Numbered from the stretch's first letter, positions 1-8,799 are shown. The stretch is 64,000 bases of DNA from Arenimonas soli (GCF_014643775.1 NZ_BMKC01000003.1:124350-188349), one strand, 5' to 3'. Numbers and translations: made by a program. The notes: generated by a model not told the origin, from the sequence alone.

Positions 1-406
1 CGGTGTTGTCGCTGAGGGTCATCGTCGCTTCGCAAAGGGTTTCGATGGCAAGCCCTTGCCTGCCGTCGTGTTTGTCGACGACCGGCGACCAGGAAATCAC
101 CTCGTCCGGGCTCCAGGTCAGGCGCCGGTCCAGGCGTTCCTTGCCGGCGTCCACCGCCGCCAGCACCTGGGCCGCCAGCAGCAGCTTGAAGGTGCTGCAC
201 ATCGCGAAACGTTCGCCGCCGCGGTGCGAAAGCATCCGGCCATTGCCGGTGTCGAGCGCGGTCACGCCGAGGTGGCCGCCGTGGCGGTCTTCAAGGGCCT
301 GCAAGGCCTTGGCGGGGTCGTCGGGCAGCTGCGCCCAGGCGCGGGTGAAAGGCAGCAGGGGCAGGGTGAGCAGGGCGGAGCGGAGCAGGCTGCGGCGGCT
401 GGGCAT
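1..406 (-). CDS. Class A beta-lactamase, L2-like (3' end outside window)
   Basis: Serine beta-lactamase that hydrolyses beta-lactams in the periplasm. I translated the minus strand from the ATG at 406. The first residues, MPSRRSLLRSALL, form a twin-arginine signal, with likely cleavage near residue 25 (TRAWA-Q). The catalytic motif CSTFK puts the nucleophile Ser at 71 and Lys at 74, and the conserved SDN motif comes just before the window edge. The Cys before the active Ser also occurs in Stenotrophomonas L2 and in KPC/SME-type enzymes. The Omega-loop Glu and KTG motif lie outside the window, so spectrum cannot be judged. No AmpR-like regulator is visible on the right; the left side is unseen. 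Confidence 0.9.
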   Translation of the reverse strand, partial: MPSRRSLLRSALLTLPLLPFTRAWAQLPDDPAKALQALEDRHGGHLGVTALDTGNGRMLSHRGGERFAMCSTFKLLLAAQVLAAVDAGKERLDRRLTWSPDEVISWSPVVDKHDGRQGLAIETLCEATMTLSDNT

Positions 407-511
407 TCCGGACGATCCGTAGTTAATCGGGGACGATTCGTGGCTTACAGGCCGATCTTGCCCCCGATCATGGCCTGGCGCAATTGGCGCGAACCTTCCA
501 AGGAATCACCC

Positions 512-1057
512 ATGTCCCGCATTCCCCTGCAAACCGCCACCTCCGCCCCCGCCGCCAGCCAGGCCCTGCTGGGCCAGGTGCAGTCGGCCTTCGGCGCCAC
601 CCCGAACATGTTCAAGGCGGTGGCCAATTCGCCGGCCGCGCTGGCCTCGATGTGGGGCAGCTTCGGCGCCCTGGGCAAGGGCAGGCTGCCGGCCCGGCTC
701 ACCGAAAAACTGGCCGTGGCCGTCGCCGACCGCAACCGCTGCGAATACTGCCTGGCCGCGCACACCCTGCTGGGCAAGAACGCCGGCGCCAGCGAAGCGG
801 AAATGGCCGAGGCCCAGGCCGGTCGCAGCAGCGATCCCGCCACCGCGGCCGCGCTGGCCTTCGCGCTGAAGGTGGTCGACCGCCGCGCCGACGTCGGCGA
901 CACCGACATCGCCGCGCTGCGCGACGTCGGCTTCGACGACGAAGCCATCGTCGAACTGCTGGCGCACGTGGCGCTGAACCTGTTCACCAATTACGTCAAC
1001 ATCGCCTTCGACGTGCCGGTGGATTTCCCGGCGGTGAAGCTGCGCCAGGCGGCGTGA
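512..1057 (+). CDS. Carboxymuconolactone decarboxylase (CMD/AhpD-like) family protein
   Basis: 181-residue all-helical CMD-family protein, probably a thiol peroxidase-like or alkylhydroperoxidase-type enzyme. The diagnostic motif is Cys77-x-x-Cys80-x3-His84 (CEYCLAAH), the redox-active dithiol and proton-relay His of AhpD-type proteins. I chose the ATG at 512 because AAGGAA lies about 7 bases upstream and the protein then has normal family length. An in-frame ATG at 470 would add 14 unconserved residues. It sits alone between the divergent beta-lactamase and the sigma-54 regulator. Substrate unknown. Confidence 0.88.
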   Translation: MSRIPLQTATSAPAASQALLGQVQSAFGATPNMFKAVANSPAALASMWGSFGALGKGRLPARLTEKLAVAVADRNRCEYCLAAHTLLGKNAGASEAEMAEAQAGRSSDPATAAALAFALKVVDRRADVGDTDIAALRDVGFDDEAIVELLAHVALNLFTNYVNIAFDVPVDFPAVKLRQAA

Positions 1058-1094
1058 GGCATCGCCGGCAAGCACGATGCCAGCGTTGCCGGCA

Positions 1095-1111
1095 CCGGTA
1101 AGACTTACCGG
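1095..1111. repeat. Perfect 7-bp inverted repeat upstream of the regulator gene
   Basis: CCGGTAA-GAC-TTACCGG, two perfect 7-bp arms around a 3-base spacer, about 100 bases before the regulator gene at 1208. Size and symmetry fit a dimeric DNA-binding protein site. It could also be a weak hairpin after the upstream gene, but no T-run follows. Confidence 0.4.
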
Positions 1112-1122
1112 CCAGTGAAAGA

Positions 1123-1203
1123 ACAACAGCCCCCGGGAAAACCGTGACCGTCTGCACCCCGTGCGCACCCGCGTTGGTACAGACTGGTTTCCCGGGAGGT
1201 TGT
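1123..1203. repeat. Long-armed inverted repeat ending at the regulator start codon
   Basis: The left arm at 1123-1143 (ACAACAGCCCCCGGGAAAAC, then C) and the right arm at 1186-1203 (GGTTTCCCGGGAGGTTGT) are near-perfect reverse complements around the CCCGGG core. The right arm contains the likely ribosome-binding site GGGAGG just before the ATG at 1208. If transcribed, it would fold the leader into a large stem that hides the translation start. It could instead be a pair of operators. Confidence 0.45.
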
Positions 1204-1207
1204 TGCC

Positions 1208-2602
1208 ATGACACAGGTCCCCGTCCTGCTGATCGTCGACGACGACGTCGGCTTCGTGCGGGCCGCCGCCGAGATCGCGCGGGCGCTGGGCTTCGAGGTC
1301 GTGATCGCCGGCAGCCTGGCGCAGGCGCGCCTGCGCTTGCGCGAGCACGCGTTCGACGTGGCGTTGGTGGACCTGTCGCTGCCCGACGGCAGCGGCCTGG
1401 AACTGCTTGAACACCTCGACCTGGGCGGTCGCACCCAGGTGATCCTGATCACCGGCCACCCCACGGTGGAGTCGGCGCTCAAGGCCATGCACCTGCCGAT
1501 CGTGGACTACGTGGTCAAACCGATGCAGGTGGCGACGTTCCGGCAGCTGCTGCAGACCGCATCGAGCCGGCAACCCGCCAGCGACCCGCCGCCCTGCGAA
1601 CCCTGGCACGGCATCGCCGGCCCGTCGCCGGCGATGGACGCGCTGCGCCGCCAGGTGCGCCGCGTCGCGCCCACCGACGCATCGGTGTTCATCGAAGGCG
1701 AAAGCGGCGTCGGCAAGGAGCTGGTCGCCGCGGCCATCCACGCCGAAAGCGCCCGCCCGGGATCCTTCGTGGCCTTCAACTGCGGCGCGGTGCCGGCCGA
1801 CCTGCTGACCAGCCAGCTGTTCGGCCACGAACGCGGCAGTTTCACCGGCGCCGCCGCGCGCCACGTCGGCCTGTTCGAACAGGCCCAGGGCGGCACCCTG
1901 TTCCTGGACGAAATCGGCGAGATGCCGGTGCACCTGCAGGTGCACCTGCTGCGCGCGCTGGAAACCCGGCACGTGCGCCGGGTCGGCGGCAACGAGGACA
2001 TCGCCCTGGACGTGCGCATCGTGTCGGCCACCAACCGCCCCCACGGCGACGCCATCGCCGCCGGCCGCCTGCGCGAGGATCTTTATTACCGCCTGGCCGA
2101 GTTCCCGATGACGGTGCCGCCGCTGCGGGAGCGGCCGATGGACATCCTGCCAATCGCGCAGTTGCTGCTCGAACGGCTCAACCGCCGCTGCGGCACCCGT
2201 CGCGTGCTGACCCGCGAAGGCGCCGATCGCCTGCAGCGCTACCGCTGGCCGGGCAACGTCCGCGAACTCAAGAACATCATCCAGCGTGCCTACATCCTGG
2301 CCGACGGCGACCTGATCACGCCCGGCCTGCCGGTCGAGGACATGGGCCCGTCGGCGGAAACCGCCAGTTCGATCACCTTCGTGGTCGGCACGCCGCTGCA
2401 TGAAATCGAGCGTCGCATGCTGTTCAAGACCCTGGCCTACTTCGACAACAACAAGGCCAAGGCGGCGCAGGTGCTGGGCATCGCCACCAAGACGCTCTAC
2501 AACCGCCTCAACAGCTACCAGGCCGAACCCGCGGCCACGCCTTCGCTCGACGATTCGGGTGAAGCCGGCGCCATGGAGGACACCGATGGAGAATGCGCCT
2601 GA
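1208..2602 (+). CDS. NtrC-family sigma-54-dependent response regulator
   Basis: 464-residue three-domain activator. The receiver domain (about 1-120) has acidic pocket residues 11-13, phospho-acceptor Asp55 and the late VVKPM lysine. The AAA+ domain has Walker A GESGVGKE, sigma-54 contact loop GSFTGA (Ser in place of the usual first Ala) and Walker B GGTLFLDE. The C-terminal Fis-type helix-turn-helix is KAAQVLGIATKTLYNRL. By family rule it drives sigma-54 RNA polymerase when phosphorylated. No full histidine kinase adjoins it; the next gene overlaps by 17 bases and encodes only a kinase-like dimerisation segment. An inverted repeat covers its leader. Confidence 0.95.
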   Translation: MTQVPVLLIVDDDVGFVRAAAEIARALGFEVVIAGSLAQARLRLREHAFDVALVDLSLPDGSGLELLEHLDLGGRTQVILITGHPTVESALKAMHLPIVDYVVKPMQVATFRQLLQTASSRQPASDPPPCEPWHGIAGPSPAMDALRRQVRRVAPTDASVFIEGESGVGKELVAAAIHAESARPGSFVAFNCGAVPADLLTSQLFGHERGSFTGAAARHVGLFEQAQGGTLFLDEIGEMPVHLQVHLLRALETRHVRRVGGNEDIALDVRIVSATNRPHGDAIAAGRLREDLYYRLAEFPMTVPPLRERPMDILPIAQLLLERLNRRCGTRRVLTREGADRLQRYRWPGNVRELKNIIQRAYILADGDLITPGLPVEDMGPSAETASSITFVVGTPLHEIERRMLFKTLAYFDNNKAKAAQVLGIATKTLYNRLNSYQAEPAATPSLDDSGEAGAMEDTDGECA

Positions 2603-3083
2603 ACTGGCCCGGCTGTTCCCGCCGGCCGTGCGCACGTGGCTGCTGGCGCGCGGCTGCGAGGACGCGCGCTGGGTGCCCGCCGACGCGCGGCCGCCGCCAC
2701 CGGCCGGCGCGGTCTGCCAGGATTTCGCGGTGGACTTCAGCGCCAGCCCGATGCGCTGGCTGGTGCTGCGCCTGCAGTTCACTTGCGCGCCTGGCCTGTC
2801 GCCGGATGAAGCGCAGTTGCTGGCGGGCTTCCTGGCCAGCCTTGCGCCCTTCCTTTCCGCGTCCGCGCCGTACGTGCGCGATCCCTGGCTGACGCTGTCC
2901 CGGGAAACCCTGCTGGTGGTCGAACACCAGCTGCGCAACCACCTCAATTCGATGCTGATGAACGCCGGCGTGCTCAGCCTGCACGCCGGCATCAACGGCC
3001 GCGACCCGGTGCTCGAGCAAATGGAATCGGACGGCCAGCGCTGCCTGGACATGGTCCAGCAGCTGCTGCACCCGCCCGGCTAG
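2586..3083 (+). CDS. Lone histidine-kinase dimerisation (DHp)-like protein
   Basis: 165-residue soluble protein overlapping the regulator gene by 17 bases, so translation is probably coupled. Residues 105-160 look like a HisKA hairpin: an H-box with His114 (EHQLRNHLNSML), a short turn, then a second amphipathic helix. The protein ends there, with no ATP-binding N, G1 or G2 boxes. Residues 1-100 are an unrecognised, Ala/Pro-rich sensory-like region. Possible roles are a phosphotransfer partner or dimerisation antagonist for the upstream regulator, or a kinase that needs a catalytic domain in trans. This is inference from motif shape; the gene could also be a degenerate kinase. It converges on the next gene with shared CTAG. 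Confidence 0.6.
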   Translation: MENAPELARLFPPAVRTWLLARGCEDARWVPADARPPPPAGAVCQDFAVDFSASPMRWLVLRLQFTCAPGLSPDEAQLLAGFLASLAPFLSASAPYVRDPWLTLSRETLLVVEHQLRNHLNSMLMNAGVLSLHAGINGRDPVLEQMESDGQRCLDMVQQLLHPPG

Positions 3084-4003
3084 TGGCTGTGCCGGCGCCG
3101 GTCGAGCTGCAGCGGCCGCGCATCGAAACGCTGCAGCCGCGTGAAGTCCGGGTGCCGCGGATTCGCCAGCAGGTTGAACTCGCCCGGGCAGGCCGGACTG
3201 GGCACCTGCAGCAGCACCGATTCAAGCTGGTTCGCCCAGTGGCAGACATCGCGGCGCTGGCGCGCCAGTGCCAGCGGGCTGGCGTCGCCGGCATTGGCAT
3301 CCAGGACGCGCAGCAGGTGCGGCGCGAAGGCCACCCGCACCAGCAGGCGCGGCTCCTCTTCGGCGAAACCATACAAAGCCAGTCCGTCGAGCACGGCCAG
3401 CGCCGGACTGGCTGCCAGCGAAAGTGCCGGCACGTCGGAGGGCAGCCAGCGCTCCTGGCCGCGCGTGCGCCACTGCGTGAGCGGCTGGCGAGCCATCGAT
3501 TCGCGCAGCAGCACGAAACCCGGCACCAGTTCCAGGCCCAGCCGCGGCGACGACGGATCTTCACCCTTGGCGTCCAGCGCGCTGTCGGTATCGCGCGGCA
3601 GCCCTTCGTCGCCACTCAGGTAGGCCCAGGCGGCCATGATCAGGCGCCGTGCCAGCGGCCACTCCAGGCGCGACACCGGCGCCAGGTCGGCCCACTGCAG
3701 CTCCAGCTCCCATTCCACGCTGGGGTCGAAGCTGCCGCCGTAGGCGGCGTGGGACAGGCAGGCCAGCGCATAGGCAGGCGCCGCGTCCTTCCAGGAAACC
3801 TCTTCGCCCAGCTGTCCGTGGTGCCAGTTGGCGAAGGCCGGGAAACCGGCAGGCAAGTGGGTCATGCCCTGCAGCGGCAGGAACTTGGCGACGAAGTCGG
3901 ATTCAGCCGACAGCACGTCCTTCATCGCGCGCGAAAGCCCGTCGTGGCCGGGGGGAACGGCCACGGGGGAAGGGGAGTCGGGCAACAGTTCCTGGCCAAG
4001 CAT
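3080..4003 (-). CDS. Hypothetical protein, function unknown
   Basis: 307 residues from the ATG at 4003, with GGAG 6 bases upstream. I do not recognise the family. No signal peptide or membrane segment is evident. The protein is rich in Trp, Leu and acidic residues, and appears to be a single globular domain. Reading further upstream to 4219 would add a stretch that looks like non-coding sequence, so the shorter start is preferred. The 3' end overlaps the convergent DHp-like gene by the four bases CTAG. A sequence resembling a sigma-54 promoter lies 39-54 bases upstream, which might tie it to the regulator at 1208. Confidence 0.6.
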   Translation of the reverse strand: MLGQELLPDSPSPVAVPPGHDGLSRAMKDVLSAESDFVAKFLPLQGMTHLPAGFPAFANWHHGQLGEEVSWKDAAPAYALACLSHAAYGGSFDPSVEWELELQWADLAPVSRLEWPLARRLIMAAWAYLSGDEGLPRDTDSALDAKGEDPSSPRLGLELVPGFVLLRESMARQPLTQWRTRGQERWLPSDVPALSLAASPALAVLDGLALYGFAEEEPRLLVRVAFAPHLLRVLDANAGDASPLALARQRRDVCHWANQLESVLLQVPSPACPGEFNLLANPRHPDFTRLQRFDARPLQLDRRRHSH

Positions 4004-4041
4004 GGTTTTCTCCGGAAGGACGTGGGCCTGCCTGGAAGCAC

Positions 4042-4057
4042 TGCACGAACCTTGCCA
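4042..4057 (-). promoter_or_regulatory. Possible sigma-54 promoter of the gene starting at 4003
   Basis: Read on the minus strand: TGGCAAG-GTTC-GTGCA. It keeps the essential GG (-24) and GC (-12) with correct spacing, but has one mismatch in each element to TGGCACG-N4-TTGCA. It is much weaker than the two sigma-54 sites elsewhere in this window. Confidence 0.3.
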
Positions 4058-4236
4058 AGCGCAGAGGCCCGGTTTTAAGGGGCCTGCGTGCGTGAAAGCC
4101 GGTAAAAGCTGCAATCGCCGGGACAGAACGACAGGCCGCCGGATCCCCGGCGCACCGACACCCGCCTCACATCGGTGCGCGGTAGAGTGTCGGGCATCGC
4201 CACGGCGGCGCGCCGCCATGAAACCAGGGGAAATGC

Positions 4237-6264
4237 ATGCACTGGATGGTCCCGACGGCCTTGGTCGTTTTGTTCGTTGCTGCTTCGCCCGCCCGGGGCC
4301 AGGAAGAACGCTTCAGCGTCATCGCCGGCGAAACCCGCGTCGGCCACCTGGTGGCCAACACCGCCGGCAAGCGCGTCGAAATCGACTTCGACTACAAGAA
4401 CAACGGCCGCGGGCCAACGCTATCCGAGTCGCTGGAGTTCGGCGCCGCCGGCCTGCCGCTGGCATGGACGGTGACCGGCAGCACCACCTTCGGCAGCAAG
4501 GTGGATGAACGCTTCGAATGGGGCGCCGACAAGGCCACCTGGCGCGACTCCACCGGTCCCGGCGAGGCCGCCACCGACCTGCCCGTGCTTTACATCAGCC
4601 AATCCGCCAGCCCCTGGGCGCTGGGTCTGTACGCCCGCCTGCTGCTGGCCGACGGCGACCAGAGCCTGCCGACGCTGCCCGCCGGCGAAGTGAAACTGAC
4701 CGCCGGCGAACCGCTGTCGGTCGGCGCAGGCGACGCGCAGCTGGACGTTCGCACCTACATGCTGTCGGGCCTGGACCTCAATCCCGACTACGTGTTGCTT
4801 GATTCGCGCAAGCAGCTGTTCGCCTATGCATCCCCGGGCCTGGTGGTCGTGCGCGAGGGTTACGAAAGCGAGGCCGTGCGCCTGCGCAAGCTGGTGGCCG
4901 ATCTCGGCGCCGCGCGCCTGGAAGCCATCCAGGAACAAACCGCGCACTCGTTCGCTGGCCCGCTGCGCTTTCGCAACGTGCGCCTGTTCGACCCGGCGGC
5001 GCTGGCGCTGACCGAGCCGGTCAGCGTGGTCGTGCACGGCGGCCTCATCGCCGGCGTGCAGCCGGTGGACGCGCCGGTCACGCCGGGCGAAACGGTGGTC
5101 GAAGGCGAGGGCGGCACCCTGGTGCCCGGCCTGTACGAAATGCACTCGCACACCAGCCAGGACCGGGCCATCCTCAACCTGGCCGCCGGCATCACCAGCG
5201 TGCGCGACATGGGCAACGACCACGACCGGCTGGCCGACCTGGTGGCGCGCATCGAAGCAGGCAGGATCGCCGGACCGCGCGTGCACCGCAGCGGCTTCAT
5301 CGAAGGCCGCAGCCCCTTCAGCTCCAACAACGGCCGGCTGGTGGAAAGCCAGGCCGAAGCGCTGGACGCGGTGCGCTGGTACGCCGCGCGCGGTTTCCAC
5401 CAGGTCAAGCTGTACAACTCGATGAAGCCGGAATGGTCGGTGGCGGCTGCCGCGGAAGCGCATCGCCTGGGCCTGCGCGTGTCCGGCCACGTCCCGGCCT
5501 TCAGCAATGCCGACGCGATGATCGAGGCGGGTTACGACGAGCTGACCCACATCAACCAGATCATGCTCGGCTGGGTGCTCGAGGACGGCGAAGACACCCG
5601 TACGCTGCTGCGCCTCACGGCGCTCAAGCGCCTGGCCAACCTTGACCTGGACTCGGCGCGGGTGCAGCGCACGCTGGACCTGATCGAGAAGAACGGCGTG
5701 GCCGTCGAGCCGACGATTGCCATCCACGAAAGCCTGCTGCTCAACCAGGACGGGCAGGTGCCGCGCGGCCTGGCCGACGTCTTCGACCACCTGCCCGTGG
5801 GCGCGCAGCGCGACGCCCGCCGCGCCTGGGCCGACATGTCCGCGCCCGGCGACGCCGAAGCCTATCGCCTGGCCTACGCCACGCTGATGGACACCCTGCG
5901 CCGCATGCGCGAGCGCGGCGTGCTGCTGATCCCCGGCACCGACCTGGGCGGCTCCTACTACTTCCATCGCGAGCTGGAGTTGTTCACGCAGCTGGGCTAT
6001 TCGCCGGCCGAGGTGCTGAAGCTGGCGACGCTGGACATGGCCCGTTACCTCGGCGAAGACCAGCTGTCAGGGTCGATCGAACGCGGCAAGCGCGCTGATT
6101 TCTTCCTGGTGCCCGGCGATCCCACGGCCGACCTCAAGGCGATCACGCCGATCCGTGCCGTGGTCAAGGGTGGTGTGCTGTACCTGCCGTCCGAGGTCTA
6201 TCCGCACTTCGGCATCCGGCCCTTCGCCCAGGCGCCCAGGCTGCTGCACCCGCACATCGACTAG
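4237..6264 (+). CDS. Secreted amidohydrolase-superfamily metal-dependent hydrolase
   Basis: 675 residues with an N-terminal signal peptide (cleavage near ARGQ, about residue 21). The first 250 residues are a beta-rich region of unknown role; the rest is an amidohydrolase TIM barrel. Visible metal/catalytic positions are His303-x-His305 (MHSHTS), Lys391 (probably the bridging lysine), His418 (SGHV), His438 (THIN) and Asp569 (IPGTD), the full subtype-I pattern. A C-terminal beta-sandwich element (GSIERGKRADFFLVPGD) follows, as in imidazolonepropionase-like and prolidase-like secreted amidohydrolases. Peptide or amide hydrolysis in the periplasm is likely; the substrate is not readable. The 3' end shares CTAG with the convergent Hen1-like gene. 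Confidence 0.88.
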   Translation: MHWMVPTALVVLFVAASPARGQEERFSVIAGETRVGHLVANTAGKRVEIDFDYKNNGRGPTLSESLEFGAAGLPLAWTVTGSTTFGSKVDERFEWGADKATWRDSTGPGEAATDLPVLYISQSASPWALGLYARLLLADGDQSLPTLPAGEVKLTAGEPLSVGAGDAQLDVRTYMLSGLDLNPDYVLLDSRKQLFAYASPGLVVVREGYESEAVRLRKLVADLGAARLEAIQEQTAHSFAGPLRFRNVRLFDPAALALTEPVSVVVHGGLIAGVQPVDAPVTPGETVVEGEGGTLVPGLYEMHSHTSQDRAILNLAAGITSVRDMGNDHDRLADLVARIEAGRIAGPRVHRSGFIEGRSPFSSNNGRLVESQAEALDAVRWYAARGFHQVKLYNSMKPEWSVAAAAEAHRLGLRVSGHVPAFSNADAMIEAGYDELTHINQIMLGWVLEDGEDTRTLLRLTALKRLANLDLDSARVQRTLDLIEKNGVAVEPTIAIHESLLLNQDGQVPRGLADVFDHLPVGAQRDARRAWADMSAPGDAEAYRLAYATLMDTLRRMRERGVLLIPGTDLGGSYYFHRELELFTQLGYSPAEVLKLATLDMARYLGEDQLSGSIERGKRADFFLVPGDPTADLKAITPIRAVVKGGVLYLPSEVYPHFGIRPFAQAPRLLHPHID

Positions 6265-6863
6265 GCCGGGCTGCGCCGGAAGATCGCGTACTGCGTCGGC
6301 GTGCCCGCGTCGGCGTCGGCCGGGCCGATGCCGCCGGTCTGCACGCGGTAGCCATTGCGTTGGGCCACGCCGGCCGCCCAGGCGCGGAAACGATGGCGCG
6401 GCCATTCGAAGCGGTGTTCCGGGTCCCGCCGCTGGCCTTCGCGCAGGCCCAGCAGCGGGTTGTATTCGACGTTGGGCGTGGTCACCAGCACCCGCGGTGG
6501 CCGGTAGTGGCCGAACACGCAGCGCTCGGCCTCGGACAGGCGCTGCGGGTCCAGGTGTTCGATCACCTCCACCAGGGTCACCGCATCGGCGTCGCCGGCG
6601 CCGGGATGCGGCGTGAACACCTGGCCATGCAGCAGCACCAGCCGCCCGGAGGCCACGTGCGCGGCCAGCTCGCCGCGCGCCACCGCCAGCGCCGGCGCCG
6701 AGGCGTCGAGCCCGGTGACGTGGGTGAAGCCGGGCTCCTGCATCAGGCACGCCAGCAGACGCCCGGCCCCGCAGCCCAGGTCCAGCACGCGGGCTGCCTT
6801 CGCATCCAGCAGCAAGCCGGTGACGAAAGCCAGGCGCTGGTCGTGCAGGCTGGGGGTTTCCAT
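6261..6863 (-). CDS. Hen1-like RNA 3'-terminal ribose 2'-O-methyltransferase, catalytic domain only
   Basis: 200-residue SAM-dependent methyltransferase. The SAM loop is LDLGCGAGRLL (27-37). The Hen1 signature is clear: Glu99-x-x-Glu102-His103 (EVIEH), then TTPNVEYN (128-135) and His150 in HRFEW. This Glu/Glu/His/His set, with a 47-residue gap to the second His, matches the Mn-binding ligands of bacterial Hen1. Bacterial Hen1 normally carries a large N-terminal domain and sits beside polynucleotide kinase Pnkp in an RNA repair operon; neither is present here. The ATG at 6863 was chosen over an in-frame upstream start at 6920, which would reach into the divergent SelO gene. 2'-O-methylation of RNA 3' ends is the expected reaction. 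Confidence 0.82.
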   Translation of the reverse strand: METPSLHDQRLAFVTGLLLDAKAARVLDLGCGAGRLLACLMQEPGFTHVTGLDASAPALAVARGELAAHVASGRLVLLHGQVFTPHPGAGDADAVTLVEVIEHLDPQRLSEAERCVFGHYRPPRVLVTTPNVEYNPLLGLREGQRRDPEHRFEWPRHRFRAWAAGVAQRNGYRVQTGGIGPADADAGTPTQYAIFRRSPA

Positions 6864-6900
6864 GACGCAAGCGTAGCCCCGCAGCACGTATGCTGCCCGC

Positions 6901-8370
6901 GTGGACAAAAAACCCGCCAACGCCTGGCTGCACAGCTACGCCGACCTGCCGGACGCCTTCTGGCAGCCGGCGGCCCCGACGCCGGTCGCCGCGCCGCGCC
7001 TATTGGCCTGGAACGCGGCACTCGCCAACCAGCTGGGTCTGGATCCGGCGCTTGAGGCTGTGGCCGAACGCCTGTTCTCCGGCAATGAACTGCCCGAAGG
7101 CGCACGGCCCATCGCGCTGGCCTATGCCGGCCACCAATTCGGCCATTTCGTGCCGCAGCTGGGCGATGGCCGGGCGATCTTGCTGGGTGAAGTGCTGGCG
7201 CCCGACGGCCGGCGCTTCGACATCCAGCTCAAGGGAGCCGGGCCGACGCCGTTTTCGCGCCGGGGCGACGGCCGCGCGGCCATCGGGCCGGTGCTGCGCG
7301 AGTACCTGGTCAGCGAAGCCATGGCCGCGCTGGGCGTACCGACCACGCGTGCGCTGGCGGCGGTGGCCACCGGCGAACACGTGCTGCGCGATCACGTGCT
7401 GCCCGGCGCGGTGCTCACCCGCGTGGCGGCCAGCCACGTGCGCGTCGGCACCTTCCAGTTTTTCGCGGCGCGCGGTGACGACCAGGCCGTGCGCACGCTG
7501 GCCGACCACGTCATCGCCCGCCACTACCCGGAACTGGCCGACGCCGACGACCGCTACCTGGCGCTGCTGCGCGCCGTGGCCGGCCGACAGGCGGCGCTGG
7601 TGGCGGCCTGGCTGCAGGTGGGTTTCATCCACGGCGTGATGAACACCGACAACATGGCGGTCTCGGGCGAAACGATTGACTACGGCCCCTGCGCCTTCCT
7701 GGACGCCTACGACCCGGCCAAGGTGTTCAGCTCGATCGATCGCCACGGTCGTTATGCCTACGCCAACCAGCCGCCGATCGCGCAGTGGAACCTGGCGCGC
7801 CTGGCCGAGTGCCTGCTGCCGCATTTCCGGCGCCAGGGCGACGAGGGCGTGGCCGACGCGCGCGAGGCCATCGAGGCCTTCGCAGGCCAGTTCGGCGATG
7901 CCTGGCTGGCCGGCTTCCGGCGCAAGCTTGGCCTGGCCACGGAAGAATCCGCAGACGAGGCCCTGGTGCGGGATTTCCTTTCCGCGCTCGAAGCGGTGCA
8001 GGCGGACTTCACGCTTTCGTTCCGCGCGCTGGCGGTGGCTGCCGGTGCCCCGGGCTTCGACGAACTGCCGCCCCTGCCGAAAACACCGGCCATGGATGCC
8101 TGGCTGGAACGCTGGCGCGCACGCTGCGGGAACGAAGCAGGCGGCCGCGATGAACTCGTGCAGCGCCTGAAGGCGGCCAACCCGGCGGTGATCCCGCGCA
8201 ACCACCGCGTCGAGGCCGCGCTGTCGGCGGCCGCGGCGGGTGACCTGGCGCCCTTCACCGCCTTGCTCGACGCCGTGCGCCGGCCTTGTGACGACGCGCC
8301 GGCGCAGCGCGGCTACATGGCCGCGCCGGCCGCGGGCGAACAGGTGCTGCAGACCTTCTGCGGCACCTGA
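6901..8370 (+). CDS. selO: Protein adenylyltransferase SelO (YdiU/UPF0061)
   Basis: 489 residues starting at GTG 6901; the conserved opening [12 protein letters not shown] begins only 10 residues in. SelO is a pseudokinase-fold enzyme that transfers AMP from ATP to hydroxyl side chains and affects redox homeostasis. Conserved blocks are [47 protein letters not shown] and [13 protein letters not shown]. The protein ends in TFCGT, placing the redox-active Cys where animal SelO has selenocysteine. It is divergent from the Hen1-like gene with only 37 bases between starts, so the promoters overlap. Confidence 0.95.
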   Translation: MDKKPANAWLHSYADLPDAFWQPAAPTPVAAPRLLAWNAALANQLGLDPALEAVAERLFSGNELPEGARPIALAYAGHQFGHFVPQLGDGRAILLGEVLAPDGRRFDIQLKGAGPTPFSRRGDGRAAIGPVLREYLVSEAMAALGVPTTRALAAVATGEHVLRDHVLPGAVLTRVAASHVRVGTFQFFAARGDDQAVRTLADHVIARHYPELADADDRYLALLRAVAGRQAALVAAWLQVGFIHGVMNTDNMAVSGETIDYGPCAFLDAYDPAKVFSSIDRHGRYAYANQPPIAQWNLARLAECLLPHFRRQGDEGVADAREAIEAFAGQFGDAWLAGFRRKLGLATEESADEALVRDFLSALEAVQADFTLSFRALAVAAGAPGFDELPPLPKTPAMDAWLERWRARCGNEAGGRDELVQRLKAANPAVIPRNHRVEAALSAAAAGDLAPFTALLDAVRRPCDDAPAQRGYMAAPAAGEQVLQTFCGT

Positions 8371-8376
8371 CGCCGC

Positions 8377-8799
8377 TTAGCGGACGATCAGCACCGGCAC
8401 GGTGCTGTGCGACAGCACCTTGGCGGCGACCGAACCCAGCAGGGCGCTGGCCAGGGCGGTGCGCCCGTGCGAACCCATCACCACCAGGTCGAACTTGCCG
8501 GCCTTGGCGGCCTTGACGATGGCCGGGCCGGCGTCGTCCACGACCTGCTTTTCGCTGAAGGCGAGCTTGGCGCGCTTGAGCGCGGTGCGCGCGGCCTTCA
8601 TCGCGTAGTCGTGGTTTTCCTGGTGGTAGCGGCGCGTGCCTTCGGTACCCAGTTCGGCGGCGACCCGGCGCATCAGCGGCACGTCGGCGTGCATCAGCAC
8701 CAGGGTCGGGGCCTCGGTCATGGCCTTGGCCAGGTCGATGGCGGATTTGACGGCCAGGGCGGCGGCCTTGCTGCCGTCGATGGCGATGAGGATCTTCAT
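8377..8799 (-). CDS. Universal stress protein (UspA family)
   Basis: 140 residues, a single Usp domain. The start is ATG 8799, with AAGGAG 8 bases upstream. The N-terminal strand MKILIAIDGS and the ATP-binding motif G-x2-G-x9-G-S (GSHGRTALASALLGS) near the C terminus are complete, so this is the nucleotide-binding type. Such proteins accumulate under starvation and stress. It is convergent with selO (6 bases apart) and divergent from the dehydrogenase gene at 8913. Confidence 0.93.
   Translation of the reverse strand: MKILIAIDGSKAAALAVKSAIDLAKAMTEAPTLVLMHADVPLMRRVAAELGTEGTRRYHQENHDYAMKAARTALKRAKLAFSEKQVVDDAGPAIVKAAKAGKFDLVVMGSHGRTALASALLGSVAAKVLSHSTVPVLIVR

Noticed and set aside
506-3052. 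848-codon minus-strand open frame
   Set aside because: It runs antisense to the CMD, regulator and DHp-like genes, whose domains are clear. High GC makes long antisense frames common; its translation is low-complexity Arg/His/Gln/Ala.
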